Shown in pieces: positions 17,384 to 27,066 of a stretch of DNA of 64,000 bases. Position numbers and translations under genes: made by a program. Every line of letters starts with the position of its first letter. The stretch's first letter is position 1. The stretch comes from a candidate division KSB1 bacterium (lineage in GTDB: Bacteria; Zhuqueibacterota; Zhuqueibacteria; JANLFK01; Oleimicrobiaceae): the NCBI GenBank assembly GCA_024655945.1, contig JANLFK010000001.1, forward strand, positions 434,001-498,000, in the 5' to 3' direction. Below the pieces are notes generated by a model. The model had not been told where the DNA came from. It saw only the letters and a list, made by a program, of their open reading frames with translations, and did no database searches.

Positions 17384-20185
17384 ATGAAGCGTGGTGTATG
17401 GCTGGCGGCAATCGTATCGGTGGCAGCCCATGGCTTCCTCTGGGCAGGGACCACGGGCAAGATCGCCGGTACGGTGAAGGACAAGAGCACCGGCTCCCCC
17501 TTGCCTGCGGTCAATGTCATCCTGGAAGGCACCACCATGGGTGCGGCCACGGACAATGATGGCTACTACTTCATCATCAACGTGCCGCCAGGCAAGTATA
17601 GCGTACGGGCCACCATGATCGGCTACACGGCGGTGGTGAAGCACGAGGTGCAGGTCACGGTCGACTATACCACCAGGGTCAACTTTGAGCTGTCGCCCAC
17701 GGTGCTGGAAGGGCAGGTCGTGGAAATAATCGCCGAGCGACCGCTCATCGAGCGCGACATGACCGCAACGGCCAGCGTCACCACGGGCGAGCAGATCGAC
17801 AAGATGCCGGTGAATACCTACCAGCAGGTGCTGGCCACGTACCCCGGCTTTGTGGAGTCAGGCACCGGGCTGAACCGCGAGTTCAATGTCCGTGGTGGGC
17901 GTGCCGGGGAGCTTGCCTACCTCATCGACGGCTTTTACGTGGAGGACCCGCAGGTCGGCAGCATGGGGAGCAACGTGGCCAACGTGGGCATCGCCGAGCT
18001 GGCAGTGATGACCGGTACGTTCAATGCCGAGTACGGCGAGGCCATGTCTGGGGTGCTGAACATCGTCACCAAGGAAGGCGGTGCCAATTACTCTGGTCGT
18101 GTTCGCTTCCGTACGGATAAGGGGGCGAATCCGCACGAGGTCACCTATTTGCGCAAGTACCAGCGCATAGAGAATGGCGTCCGCACCGATTGGGTCACCT
18201 CCGACGGCCAGCCTATTAGCGTCGCGGGCACCGCCCCGGCCACGCCAGGCAGCAATAAGAACAACCCGAAGTACTGGGAGACCGTCACGCAGAAGCTGCG
18301 CGACTATGACACCTACCGCCTGGACGCCTATGTGGGCGGACCTATCCCGTTCTTGGGCAAGGCGAACACCTTCTTCGTCTCCGGCGACTATTTGGACACC
18401 GATACCTACCTCGGGTGGACCGGCATTCCCTACCGCATCGAGAGCCGGGGCAACGGCAAGCTGGTCTTCAAACCGCTGGAAAGCATCAAGCTTACCCTCG
18501 GAGGCGTAGTGGGCAGGTCGCAGTACAAGAACTACGCACACGGGTACAAGTACGTGCCCGACGCGCTGGAGACCAACTACGAAGACAACTACATGTTGAA
18601 CTTCACCCTCACCCATGCGCTCAGCCCCAGAACGTTCTACACGCTGCGCGGCTCCCACTTTGTGACCAACTACGCCTACAGGGGCTTGGAGGAAGACAAG
18701 TTCTTCGTCTACAAGAGCAAGCGCACCGGCAAGACCTATGTGGGCAGGGAGTACGCAAAGTACTACCAGCTCAGCGACTCGCTGGAGTACGCAGGCAAAG
18801 CCGGCCGTACTCGTCCAGACGAGGAGTACGAATTCAACAAAGGGTGGTGGACCTACCAGTACGATGAAAGCGGGGCGAAGGTCGACAGTACCTGGACGAT
18901 CGGCGGCGACAACGACTTTGAAGAGCGTAAGAACGCCATCAGCACCCTCAAGTTCGACCTTACCAGCCAGGCGACCAAGACGCACCAGTTCAAGGCCGGA
19001 GTCGAGGTCAAACAGTTGGATCTGCGTTATTTCTACGTGGGCGGCCCCTACAACCCGAAGCCCGAGTACTACCACTACAGCCACAAACCCGTGGAGGGCG
19101 CTGCCTACATCCAGGACAAGATGGAGTTCGAGGACTGGGGTCTGGTGGTCAACGCCGGCCTGCGCGTAGATTATATGGACACCAAAGCGAAGTACTTTGG
19201 CGATCCCACCAAACCCACGACCGCCGAACTGAAGGACGCGGAAAAGAGGATCCATGTCAGCCCCAGGCTCGGCTTCGCTCACCCCGTGACCGACAGGGCA
19301 GTGCTGCATTTTGCCTATGGTCACTTCTACCAGGTGCCCGACTACCAGTACCTCTACTATTTCGAGAACCAAGACGACCCGAACTATCCCTATCCGGACC
19401 TGTCCATTTACGGCATCTACAGCTGGGTGGGCAACGCCAATCTGAAGCCAGAGAAGACCATTGCCTACGAGATCGGCGTGCAGACTCGCCTGAGCCGGGA
19501 CATCGCCCTGGACGTCAGCCTCTACTACAAAGACATCTTCGACTACACCGCCTTGCAGCGCTTCATGGCCACGCCTACCTCCTACTGGCGCTATGTCAAC
19601 ATGGACTATGCCAATGCCAAGGGAGTGGAGGTCTCGTTGGAAAAGCGCTTCTCCCGCTTCTTCGGCGGCACGCTCAACTACGCCTACTCGCGAGCGGAGG
19701 GCAATGCTGCGAACGTCTCTTCTCACTACAACGATTGGTACTCTTTCTCGGTGTTCAAGACCTATCCGCCCAAGAAGACGGTGACCATGGACTGGGACCA
19801 GACCCACACCATGAATTTTGTGCTGGACATTGGCAGACCCGGCAACTGGGCGGTGAACATCGTGGGCAACTATGGCAGCGGTCTCCCCTACACGCCCATG
19901 AGCTCACGCGGTCTGCGTCTCGACGAGCCGAACAGCGCTCGCCGTCCGTGGACGATGACGGTGAACCTGCGCGCGCAAAAGTTGTTCCGACTTATGGGCA
20001 TGGAACTGGCGCTCTATGCGGATGTCTACAACCTGTTCAACAAGCGGAACGTGCTGGCCGTCTTCGGCGATACCGGCAAGCCCGATGCCACATCCGACTG
20101 GGACGAGACCCAGGACTTTGTCTCGCGTCCCCACTACCTCGGGCCGCCGCGCACGTTGGAGCTCGGTCTAAGCGTTGGATTCTGA
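17384..20185 (+). CDS. TonB-dependent receptor with carboxypeptidase-like N-terminal domain
   Basis: A 933-residue outer-membrane protein. After a signal peptide (~1-23) comes a carboxypeptidase-regulatory-like beta domain (GKIAGTVKDKSTGSPLPAVN, then VPPGKYSVRATMIGY). Then come a plug domain (near 125-230: NREFNVRGGRAGELAYLIDG, NVGIAELAVMTGTFNAEYGE) and a long beta-barrel rich in Tyr/Asp ending in an aromatic residue (LGLSVGF), the expected outer-membrane insertion signal. No TonB partner genes are nearby. The ligand is unknown. The start at 17384 has GGAGGAAAGAGCT upstream. It sits 40 bases before a large secreted protein and then a PorV-like gene, so the three probably form one export or uptake unit. 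Confidence 0.9.
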   Translation: MKRGVWLAAIVSVAAHGFLWAGTTGKIAGTVKDKSTGSPLPAVNVILEGTTMGAATDNDGYYFIINVPPGKYSVRATMIGYTAVVKHEVQVTVDYTTRVNFELSPTVLEGQVVEIIAERPLIERDMTATASVTTGEQIDKMPVNTYQQVLATYPGFVESGTGLNREFNVRGGRAGELAYLIDGFYVEDPQVGSMGSNVANVGIAELAVMTGTFNAEYGEAMSGVLNIVTKEGGANYSGRVRFRTDKGANPHEVTYLRKYQRIENGVRTDWVTSDGQPISVAGTAPATPGSNKNNPKYWETVTQKLRDYDTYRLDAYVGGPIPFLGKANTFFVSGDYLDTDTYLGWTGIPYRIESRGNGKLVFKPLESIKLTLGGVVGRSQYKNYAHGYKYVPDALETNYEDNYMLNFTLTHALSPRTFYTLRGSHFVTNYAYRGLEEDKFFVYKSKRTGKTYVGREYAKYYQLSDSLEYAGKAGRTRPDEEYEFNKGWWTYQYDESGAKVDSTWTIGGDNDFEERKNAISTLKFDLTSQATKTHQFKAGVEVKQLDLRYFYVGGPYNPKPEYYHYSHKPVEGAAYIQDKMEFEDWGLVVNAGLRVDYMDTKAKYFGDPTKPTTAELKDAEKRIHVSPRLGFAHPVTDRAVLHFAYGHFYQVPDYQYLYYFENQDDPNYPYPDLSIYGIYSWVGNANLKPEKTIAYEIGVQTRLSRDIALDVSLYYKDIFDYTALQRFMATPTSYWRYVNMDYANAKGVEVSLEKRFSRFFGGTLNYAYSRAEGNAANVSSHYNDWYSFSVFKTYPPKKTVTMDWDQTHTMNFVLDIGRPGNWAVNIVGNYGSGLPYTPMSSRGLRLDEPNSARRPWTMTVNLRAQKLFRLMGMELALYADVYNLFNKRNVLAVFGDTGKPDATSDWDETQDFVSRPHYLGPPRTLELGLSVGF

Positions 20186-20225
20186 CGAGCCACACAAGGT
20201 CAAAGCCCGTACGGAGGAACCTGCC

Positions 20226-23051
20226 ATGAGAGGAAGATTCATCGCCTTGGCGATTGCCATTCCCCTGCTGCTGGGCGTGGTGTTTGTCTCCACGGCTGGC
20301 GATCGCCCTGAAGGAGGCATGAGCAAGTGGGAATACTACCAGCGGCTGGCGCAGCAGCGCAATCTGTCCGGTGCTCTCGGCAAGCCAAGCGGTTTCCAAG
20401 ACCGGAAGTACGGCCGCTTGGATGTGGGCAAGATACGCCTGGAGATCAACAATGCCAACCGTCTGGGTTACAGCCGGGAGATGATTACCTTCGAGTACCC
20501 CATCGGCTCGGGCATTACGTATCAATGGTGCGAGGCGCTGATTGTGGGCGGCAAGCTCAAGGGCGAGAAACGGATCTCATGTGGCGCCCGTGGCTGCTAC
20601 GATGACATCAATGAGAACCACTACGAGCCGCTCCCTGGCTACGACTCAGGCATCGGCGAGAATGGCCTGGCCATGAGCAACAAACCCAATTCCTGGGCGC
20701 CGCAGTGGCCGGCGGATGTGGGGCCCATCGGTTCGTTGGGCTTCCCTGGAGTGAAACCCAACGGCGAGGTGGCTGCCGACGCCGAGGCCATCTGGATGGC
20801 TGTGGATGACGACCCCACCTGCCAGCAGCCGACGCCGCTGCACATTCGCACCTACGGACGGGCCATGCAGTGGTCCAGCTTGCTGGCCGATGATTTCATC
20901 GTCTTCAAGTACTTCATCACCAACACTGGCACCGATACCATCAAGGACTGCTACGTTGGCGTGCACACCGATATGGACTGCCCGGAAGAAGGCGACAACG
21001 AGTGGATGGACGACTTTGCAAAGTACATTGCCCCACAGGACGATCCACTGCTCGGCAGCTTCTTGTATATCTGGGACGGCGACGACAAGTCGGCGGGATA
21101 TGTGAATAAGAACGTTGCCTGGCAAGGCCTGAAGATGTTGGAGACGCCCAAGGGCAAAGACGGCAAGGAACTTGGCCAGACCACGCTTTTCGTGGCAACT
21201 TACGACGACTTTTTCGTGCCCACTCAGGCGGATGTCTACGACATGCTCGCCTCGGGCATCGACAAGATTGACAACGTCCAGCCTCACCCCAACGACTGGA
21301 CGCGGACGCCGGGCACGTACGGGCCGGACGTGACCTCTTTGCACGCCTCGGGGCCATTCGACTTGGCCCCCGGGGAAACGGTGACCTTCACCTTCGCCAA
21401 CATCTTCGGCGCTAACAAGGCCGAGCTCATGGCCAATGCCACCCTGTGTCAACTCCTGTACAATGCCGGCTACAGCGCACCCAGCGCACCTCAGCAGCCC
21501 AACGTGCGCGCCTATGCCGGCGATCAGACGGTGACCCTCTACTGGGATGCCGAGCCTTCGGAGAGTTCGGTGGACCCGCTCACTGGCAACAACGCCTTCG
21601 AGGGGTACCGCATTTATCGCTCTACTGATCGCGGCCTGACCTGGGGCGAGCCCATTCGCGATGCCGTCGGCGCAGTGGTTGGCTACGTGCCCATTGCCCA
21701 GTTCGACCTCGAAAACGGGGTCACAGGAACAAGCCCCTTGAACCCCTATCTGAAGCTCGGCGATGACACGGGACTGCAGCACAAGTACGTTGACCGCAAC
21801 CTGCAGAACGGCGTCGAATACTGGTACGCCGTCTGTGCCTACGACCGGGAGGATATCTACGGCGACTTGCGCATTCCGCCCATGGAGAATGCGCGCAGCA
21901 CCGAGCCAGACAAACCCGGCGACAACACGGTGCGCGTCGTGCCGCAGAGCCCGGCGGCAGGCTTGCGGCAACCGGCCCTGGCCATCGACCACCAGGCAGG
22001 GCTCTCCACGGTGGAGCCGCATGCCGAGATCTTAGACCCCTTGGCAGTGATCGACAATCGCTATCTCCTCACCATCGACGACTCGAACCCGGCGGCGAAG
22101 ACCTTCAGCTTGTATGACAGCCTGCGCAAAGCAACCGTCATCGCTAACTCGCCGCTACTGCACGGCGAGGAGTACGCGCAGGTGGTCGACGGATTCCGGC
22201 TGATCATTGTCGACGAAGAGCGGATCGCCTTCGACAAGTCACGCAGCTATTGGGCCACAACTGCCGGCGACACCGCGCAGACCAATTGGTCCATTCTGGC
22301 CGTGCCCACGACCACACCCAGAGGGTCCGACTACGAGGTGCGCTTCACGGCGCGGGGTGACACGCTGACCGGGCGCATTGTGCCGTTCGAGCTGTGGAAC
22401 GTCAGTTACGGACAGCAGATCGACGGCATTGTGCAGAGCCCGGCCAGCGACACCAACCAGTACAAGGTGCTGCTCAAGGAGAAGGTCGATGACAAGACAA
22501 AGTTCACCTGGACGGTTACTTTGGCTGCCCCACCGCCAAAGCAAGTCATCACCACCCGCGACACGGTGATCAACGGCGTGCCGACCACAATCTCTGATAC
22601 CACCTACGTGCACATCGGCATAAGGCCGCGCACTGGGGATATGGCCAAAATCTACACATTGCGGCCACTGGCCGCTGCCGATCGCTACCTGATAACCACC
22701 ACGGCAGCTACTGCGGCTGGGGCAACGGTCAAGGACCTGCAACAGGTCCGCGTGATCCCCAACCCGTACGCAGTGACCTCGGTCTACGAGAATTCGCTGA
22801 CGCCTTGGGTGCGGGAGCTGCAGTTCCATGGCCTGCCTGAGCGCTGCAGCATCAGGATCTTCACCGCCTCGGGAGAACTGGTGCAGATTCTCCATCACCA
22901 GCCTGGTGACCCGGGCTACCGTGGCCCCAGCGTGCAGGCATGGAACTTGTGGACCTATAACGACCAGGAGGTAGCCTTTGGCGTGTACATCTTCCACGTT
23001 GAGGCACCTGGGATTGGCGAGAAGTTAGGCAAGTTCGCCATCATCAAGTAG
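20226..23051 (+). CDS. Large secreted protein with FN3-like region and C-terminal sorting domain
   Basis: A 941-residue exported protein of unknown function. A signal peptide (IALAIAIPLLLGVVFVSTAG) is followed by ~390 residues of a domain rich in Asp/Gly/aromatic residues with no family I recognise. An FN3-like region follows (~residues 420-560; VTLYWDAEPSESSVDPLTGN, FEGYRIYRSTDRGLTWGEP). The last ~100 residues are a Por-type sorting domain (VRVIPNPYAVTSVYEN, CSIRIFTASGELVQIL, FGVYIFHVEAPG) ending in GKFAIIK. It is likely displayed on the surface or handed to a type IX-like route, with the neighbouring PorV homologue as candidate shuttle. Such proteins recur in KSB1-like genomes next to TonB receptors. 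Confidence 0.75.
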   Translation: MRGRFIALAIAIPLLLGVVFVSTAGDRPEGGMSKWEYYQRLAQQRNLSGALGKPSGFQDRKYGRLDVGKIRLEINNANRLGYSREMITFEYPIGSGITYQWCEALIVGGKLKGEKRISCGARGCYDDINENHYEPLPGYDSGIGENGLAMSNKPNSWAPQWPADVGPIGSLGFPGVKPNGEVAADAEAIWMAVDDDPTCQQPTPLHIRTYGRAMQWSSLLADDFIVFKYFITNTGTDTIKDCYVGVHTDMDCPEEGDNEWMDDFAKYIAPQDDPLLGSFLYIWDGDDKSAGYVNKNVAWQGLKMLETPKGKDGKELGQTTLFVATYDDFFVPTQADVYDMLASGIDKIDNVQPHPNDWTRTPGTYGPDVTSLHASGPFDLAPGETVTFTFANIFGANKAELMANATLCQLLYNAGYSAPSAPQQPNVRAYAGDQTVTLYWDAEPSESSVDPLTGNNAFEGYRIYRSTDRGLTWGEPIRDAVGAVVGYVPIAQFDLENGVTGTSPLNPYLKLGDDTGLQHKYVDRNLQNGVEYWYAVCAYDREDIYGDLRIPPMENARSTEPDKPGDNTVRVVPQSPAAGLRQPALAIDHQAGLSTVEPHAEILDPLAVIDNRYLLTIDDSNPAAKTFSLYDSLRKATVIANSPLLHGEEYAQVVDGFRLIIVDEERIAFDKSRSYWATTAGDTAQTNWSILAVPTTTPRGSDYEVRFTARGDTLTGRIVPFELWNVSYGQQIDGIVQSPASDTNQYKVLLKEKVDDKTKFTWTVTLAAPPPKQVITTRDTVINGVPTTISDTTYVHIGIRPRTGDMAKIYTLRPLAAADRYLITTTAATAAGATVKDLQQVRVIPNPYAVTSVYENSLTPWVRELQFHGLPERCSIRIFTASGELVQILHHQPGDPGYRGPSVQAWNLWTYNDQEVAFGVYIFHVEAPGIGEKLGKFAIIK

Positions 23052-23097
23052 CCAGGCCCGTATGCGGCACTCACCATCCAATTGAGGAGGCCGGAGA

Positions 23098-24159
23098 ATG
23101 AAAGTGCGTCTGTACTTCTGCGTTCTGCTGGCGGTGGCGGTCGCTGCCGCACCGCTCCTGGCAGGCAATGACAATACCGGAACTTCCTGTGCCAACTTCC
23201 TCAAGATAGGCGTTGGTGCCAGGGCTGCAGCCATGGGCGGGGCATGCGTGGCTTCTGTCACCGACTACTCTGCGCTGTACTGGAATCCGGCGGGCATTGC
23301 CCGCATCGGCGGAGCGCATGTGGGCATTGCCTACACCGACTGGATTCTGGACATAAGCCATAGCTTCATCGGCGCCACCTACTCGTTGGGCCCGTGGGGC
23401 ACAGTGGGCGCCAGCCTCAACTTGCTGGACTTTGGCGAGATGGAGCGCACCACGCCGTCAGAGCCCTATGGAACCGGCACTTACTTTGGCGCCTCTGACT
23501 TGGCCTTAGGGGTGGCCTATGCGCGGGAACTGACCGATCGTTTTGCCGTGGGCGTGCAGTTCAAGGTCATCCGCGAATCCATCAGCTTCAGTAGCGCGAG
23601 CGCCATCGCGGTGGACGCCGGCACCCAGTTTGTTACCGGCTTTCACGGCATGCGTCTGGGCATGTCCATCACCAACTTTGGCGGCAAGATGACCATGCGC
23701 GGCACCGACCAAATGGTGAAGGGCGACATCGACGACGTCATCGAGGGGAACCCGCTCAAGGAGTCGCGCTTGGAAACAGAAGCGTGGCCGCTGCCCCTCA
23801 CTTTTCGCATGGGCCTGTCGCTGGACGTGCTGCGGGGCGACTTTGCGACGGTGACCGTCAACACGGACTTTGTTGACCCCCGCGACGTCAACCCCTACGC
23901 CACCTTGGGCACTGAGATTGGCTGGAACAAGATGGTCTTTCTACGCGGCGGGCTGGTCTATGCCCCAGATGGTTTCGATGAGCAAAAGTTGAGCAAGGAG
24001 CAGGAGCTCAGTCTCTTTTACAAGGTAAAGATTGCCGCAGGCGGAGGCCTCCGCTTCACCGTGCCCGGCACACGGGCGACCTTCTGCTTGGACTATGCCT
24101 ACACAGACCTGGGCATGCTGGACTATGCGCACCGCTTCTCTTTCAGCATAGGCTATTGA
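23098..24159 (+). CDS. PorV/PorQ family outer-membrane protein
   Basis: A 353-residue protein with signal peptide (~1-22) and a FadL-like 14-strand-barrel pattern. The diagnostic N-terminal block is FLKIGVGARAAAMGGACVAS followed by SALYWNPAGIARI, which matches the PorV/PorQ family of type IX secretion; the chain ends in FSFSIGY, an outer-membrane C-terminus. PorV shuttles proteins bearing C-terminal sorting domains to the attachment complex in characterised systems. Its position directly after a sorting-domain protein supports that role here. The start has GAGGAGGCCGGAGA upstream. A terminator hairpin follows 21 bases after the stop. Confidence 0.85.
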   Translation: MKVRLYFCVLLAVAVAAAPLLAGNDNTGTSCANFLKIGVGARAAAMGGACVASVTDYSALYWNPAGIARIGGAHVGIAYTDWILDISHSFIGATYSLGPWGTVGASLNLLDFGEMERTTPSEPYGTGTYFGASDLALGVAYARELTDRFAVGVQFKVIRESISFSSASAIAVDAGTQFVTGFHGMRLGMSITNFGGKMTMRGTDQMVKGDIDDVIEGNPLKESRLETEAWPLPLTFRMGLSLDVLRGDFATVTVNTDFVDPRDVNPYATLGTEIGWNKMVFLRGGLVYAPDGFDEQKLSKEQELSLFYKVKIAAGGGLRFTVPGTRATFCLDYAYTDLGMLDYAHRFSFSIGY

Positions 24160-24180
24160 GTTCTGTCCCTCCTGCAAGAA

Positions 24181-24215
24181 GCACAGCGCCTCGTCGGAGC
24201 GGCGGGGCGCTGTGC
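24181..24215. terminator. Bidirectional terminator hairpin
   Basis: A perfect 10-bp inverted repeat (GCACAGCGCC at 24181-24190 with 24206-24215) and 15-base loop sits between convergent genes, followed by ATTTGTGG on the plus strand. Confidence 0.6.
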
Positions 24216-24242
24216 ATTTGTGGCGGCACAGGAGAAGTTCTT

Positions 24243-25772
24243 CTACTCGAGCACGAAGCTGGTCGCTGCCGACGCCTGTTGTCCAGTGTTGTGGTCTGTC
24301 ACGGTCACCACGAGCTCCGTGCGCCCGGCTGGACAGTTGCTCATGTCCAGCTGCACGTAGCGCTGCTCCCAGTCCGCAGTGCCCTGGCTGCGAAAGGCCA
24401 TCTCCACTGCCTCGCTCCTTTTGCCTTGCACCAGGAAGCTCACCGCCTTGGCCAGCTCGGTGAGCAGGCCACTGCCGCCGGCGCTGCGAAGCGCATAGGC
24501 GACGTGATAGTCACTCTTGCCGCTGCTATCCAGCCTCAGGTTGTAGACCTCGAAGTAGACAAAGACCGGTTTGCCCCTCGGGAATTGCCGCTGCAGGGTG
24601 GGTACCACCAACACACCGTTGGGCTTCAGGTGGCGGGCTGGCACCTGCTCCACAATGCGCAACGAAAGCTGCAGGTCGCTTATCATGAGGCTGTCCCCGG
24701 CAAACGACCGCACCCGCAACTGGCTCTTCAAGACGGCCAGACGATCTGACTCGGGGCATTCCAACTCCAGAGCCACGTTATACAGGCCAGGGGTGAGCAG
24801 CTCATCATGCTGGTTCACATAGGACCGCCTCGCAATCTCCTCCCGCGCACCTGCGGTGAGCTCCAACGTTTCGCTTCTGCGCAGAAGCGGCTGATAATCT
24901 TCGTCAAAGAGCGTGAGACGCTTGTGCAGATGACTGACCAGTGTGGCCTTGTCCCCAGGCGAAAAGCTCAGCTCCTCCAAGGGGACAGAAAAGTAGAACT
25001 CCACGCGCGTCGCCCCCTCAGCAGCACGAAAGCAGGCCGAGGCAAGCTGTGCGCTAAGGGGCTGCTGCCGGTGCTGGAAGCTGAACCGATGCGGCGGCGC
25101 TAAGCCGAGAGCTTGCGTCTTCTCCGTTGCCAGACCGCTCACCAAGCTAAAGTAGGCGTCGGCGTTTCGTTGCGCACCTCGAAAGGCACCGTAGCGGTGG
25201 TGCAGAGACTCGCGTTCGGCGTAGAGCTCGCAGGCAATACGCGCCTTCTCGTTGAGCGGCACACCGACCACTGCCTGGGAGAGGTCGTTTACCTCCTGAT
25301 ACCCGTAGCCCATGCGCCGCACAAAATCGACAAACAGATTGAGGCCGAAGTACGCCCACGTCAGGTTGTCAAGATACTGACGGCCCGAGCCAGCCATCTC
25401 CACAGAATCGTCCGGAGGACCGTACCGGAGGTAGTACTTGGCGCGGTCGTCCAAGTAGGTCGGGCCAACGAGGCAGGAGAAGTGCTCCCACGCGTAGGCA
25501 AAGCGCGTCTCGAATTCCTCGCGGTAGGGATTCTGCGGAGAAGATGGCAGAGGATCAATCATCCGCCAATACTTCTCTTCCCATCGGGCACGGGCGCCGG
25601 AATCGGGCAACGCCTCGTACAGACGAGCTAACTCCTGCGGCAGGGTCAGGGAAAAGGCCGCTTCTCGTGCACGCGCACGACGCTGCTCCCCGGGAGATGC
25701 CATGGTCGCGAGCCCTGCCAGCACTGCGACACACACCGCGCCGCAGTAGAGCACAGTCCGCATGTTGCCCAT
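24243..25772 (-). CDS. GWxTD-domain-like exported protein with degenerate GWxTD motif
   Basis: A 509-residue exported protein (signal peptide ~1-25). The segment near residues 45-125 follows the GWxTD domain layout: WEEKYWRMIDPLPSSPQNPY, REEFETRFAYAWEHF, then the block ending in LRYGPPDDS. The signature Gly-Trp-x-Thr-Asp itself is absent; GPTYLDDRAKYYLRYGPPDD occupies the spot. The rest is beta-rich. GWxTD proteins are common in KSB1-like and Acidobacteria-like genomes and their function is unknown. The start at 25772 was selected because AAAGGAGGA lies eight bases upstream and it follows the predicted promoter. Confidence 0.65.
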   Translation of the reverse strand: MGNMRTVLYCGAVCVAVLAGLATMASPGEQRRARAREAAFSLTLPQELARLYEALPDSGARARWEEKYWRMIDPLPSSPQNPYREEFETRFAYAWEHFSCLVGPTYLDDRAKYYLRYGPPDDSVEMAGSGRQYLDNLTWAYFGLNLFVDFVRRMGYGYQEVNDLSQAVVGVPLNEKARIACELYAERESLHHRYGAFRGAQRNADAYFSLVSGLATEKTQALGLAPPHRFSFQHRQQPLSAQLASACFRAAEGATRVEFYFSVPLEELSFSPGDKATLVSHLHKRLTLFDEDYQPLLRRSETLELTAGAREEIARRSYVNQHDELLTPGLYNVALELECPESDRLAVLKSQLRVRSFAGDSLMISDLQLSLRIVEQVPARHLKPNGVLVVPTLQRQFPRGKPVFVYFEVYNLRLDSSGKSDYHVAYALRSAGGSGLLTELAKAVSFLVQGKRSEAVEMAFRSQGTADWEQRYVQLDMSNCPAGRTELVVTVTDHNTGQQASAATSFVLE

Positions 25773-25800
25773 ATGCTGAATCCTCCTTTCGCTGGTGAGA

Positions 25801-25829
25801 ATTGTAAAGAATTCCGTCGGAAAATGCAA
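25801..25829 (-). promoter_or_regulatory. Promoter of the GWxTD-like gene
   Basis: Minus strand TTGCAT (complement of 25824-25829), 17-base spacer, TACAAT (complement of 25801-25806); TSS ~22 bases ahead of the ATG. Confidence 0.55.
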
Positions 25830-25955
25830 GAGGAATTCAGCCCGGCTGGCCAGGCCTGCGATAAAGCAAAGTTGCGAAGCTGATGACGCTCTCCCCTGCC
25901 GCAGGGGAGGAGCATTTGCGCCCCAAGGCCTATCGGGGGAGGTCCCCTTTGTGCG

Positions 25956-25989
25956 AAACCCCCCGCCGCCTGGAGACGACAGGGGGTTT
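25956..25989 (-). terminator. Possible terminator of the tad operon
   Basis: An inverted repeat AAACCCCC / GGGGGTTT (25956-25963 and 25982-25989) about 75 bases beyond the last tad-operon gene in the direction of transcription. The stem end provides three U residues only, so strength is uncertain. Confidence 0.4.
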
Positions 25990-26065
25990 GCACGTAGGAT
26001 GGTGGAAGAGTGAGGGTGTGGTTTCAGGATTGTTCGGTAAGCAGCCCAGCCATCCAGTGAAATGG

Positions 26066-27034
26066 TCACACGACGCCAGGGATGAATCTGTAGCGCACGC
26101 GCCGTCTATAGGCCCGGTAGCTGGCCTCAGAGGAAAGGATCTCCTCTTCAGCTGCGGCACGCACATATTGGCCCACAAAGATTCCCGTGACAAGCAAGGC
26201 GTTGAGCCAGGTCACATTGCCCAGCAGAAATCCGAAATAGTAGAGCAGCTCGCTGGAATAGAGCGGATGTCTGACAAAGCGATACATCCCCGTGGATTTG
26301 ACGGTGCGCACTGCGGGCACCACCCCGAAGCTTCGTCCCAGGCTGACAAGCGAGGCGACTATAGCGACCATCCCGATGCCCTGCACCGCCGCAGACATCG
26401 TGTACAGGACAGTCGATCCGGATTTCGCCGGGTGGAGGCAGAAGGAAAGAAACACGGTGCCGAGCGCTGCAAACCAATCGAAGGTGCGACTAGACACGGC
26501 CGTGCTCTGCCGACGGGTCAGGAAAAGGTAGAACAGAAGGGAATTCACAAACATTAGTTCGAGGGTGAGGACATCCCCAGTGTGCCGCCAGTGCGCGTAA
26601 GAAAGTCGGGCGAAGCGCAGGTAGAAGAGCGCAAGTACGCCGTTGGTGAGAAAGTGGGTAAGCTTGGCAAGGTAAGCGAGGTGCGTTCCGTCCGGGGCAA
26701 GGTGAACTACATCGCCCACGCGCACCTTTGTGCTGCGGCACACGCCTGCAGGCAGCTCCAGCACACTGTTGGCATTAGGCACCGTCTGCACCACGCGCCC
26801 AGGTTGCAGTTCCGATACGATGCGCACCACACGGTTCTTCGCGTCTAGAAAGAGCGCGTCTATGGGCTGCCGCATGCCCAGGGTATGGATTGCCTGGCAG
26901 GGCCGCAACCAAAGGGCCAAGCCGTGACGGAACTGGCGGATGCCGAGAAGTCCCACCAACCGGGCAAGGTAGGTATTTGCCTCCACCACTGTGGTAGCTA
27001 AGGTGCGCCGCCTAGTCGTATCAATTGCGGGCAT
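26066..27034 (-). CDS. DUF192 domain fused to an isoprenylcysteine-methyltransferase-like membrane domain
   Basis: A 322-residue two-domain protein. Residues ~18-112 match DUF192 (FRHGLALWLRPCQAIHTLGM, then PIDALFLD and NSVLELPAG). From ~125 on there are four to six membrane segments. The C-terminal ICMT/PEMT-type methyltransferase pattern follows: STGMYRFVRHPLYSSELLYY (~residue 255), and ending EEILSSEASYRAYRRRVRYR. It would be an inner-membrane S-adenosylmethionine-dependent methyltransferase with a cytoplasmic or periplasmic DUF192 cap. It is the last gene of the Tad operon, 32 bases after the lipoprotein gene, so a role in modifying a pilus or lipid component is plausible but unproven. 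Confidence 0.75.
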   Translation of the reverse strand: MPAIDTTRRRTLATTVVEANTYLARLVGLLGIRQFRHGLALWLRPCQAIHTLGMRQPIDALFLDAKNRVVRIVSELQPGRVVQTVPNANSVLELPAGVCRSTKVRVGDVVHLAPDGTHLAYLAKLTHFLTNGVLALFYLRFARLSYAHWRHTGDVLTLELMFVNSLLFYLFLTRRQSTAVSSRTFDWFAALGTVFLSFCLHPAKSGSTVLYTMSAAVQGIGMVAIVASLVSLGRSFGVVPAVRTVKSTGMYRFVRHPLYSSELLYYFGFLLGNVTWLNALLVTGIFVGQYVRAAAEEEILSSEASYRAYRRRVRYRFIPGVV

Positions 27035-27066
27035 TGGGTCCTCCCTGCAATTGGGACTGCACGCCC

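Noticed and set aside
17384-20185. 649-residue minus-strand frame inside the TonB receptor (17858-19807)
   Set aside because: A shadow frame: valine-rich and without domains, entirely within a receptor with plug and barrel features.
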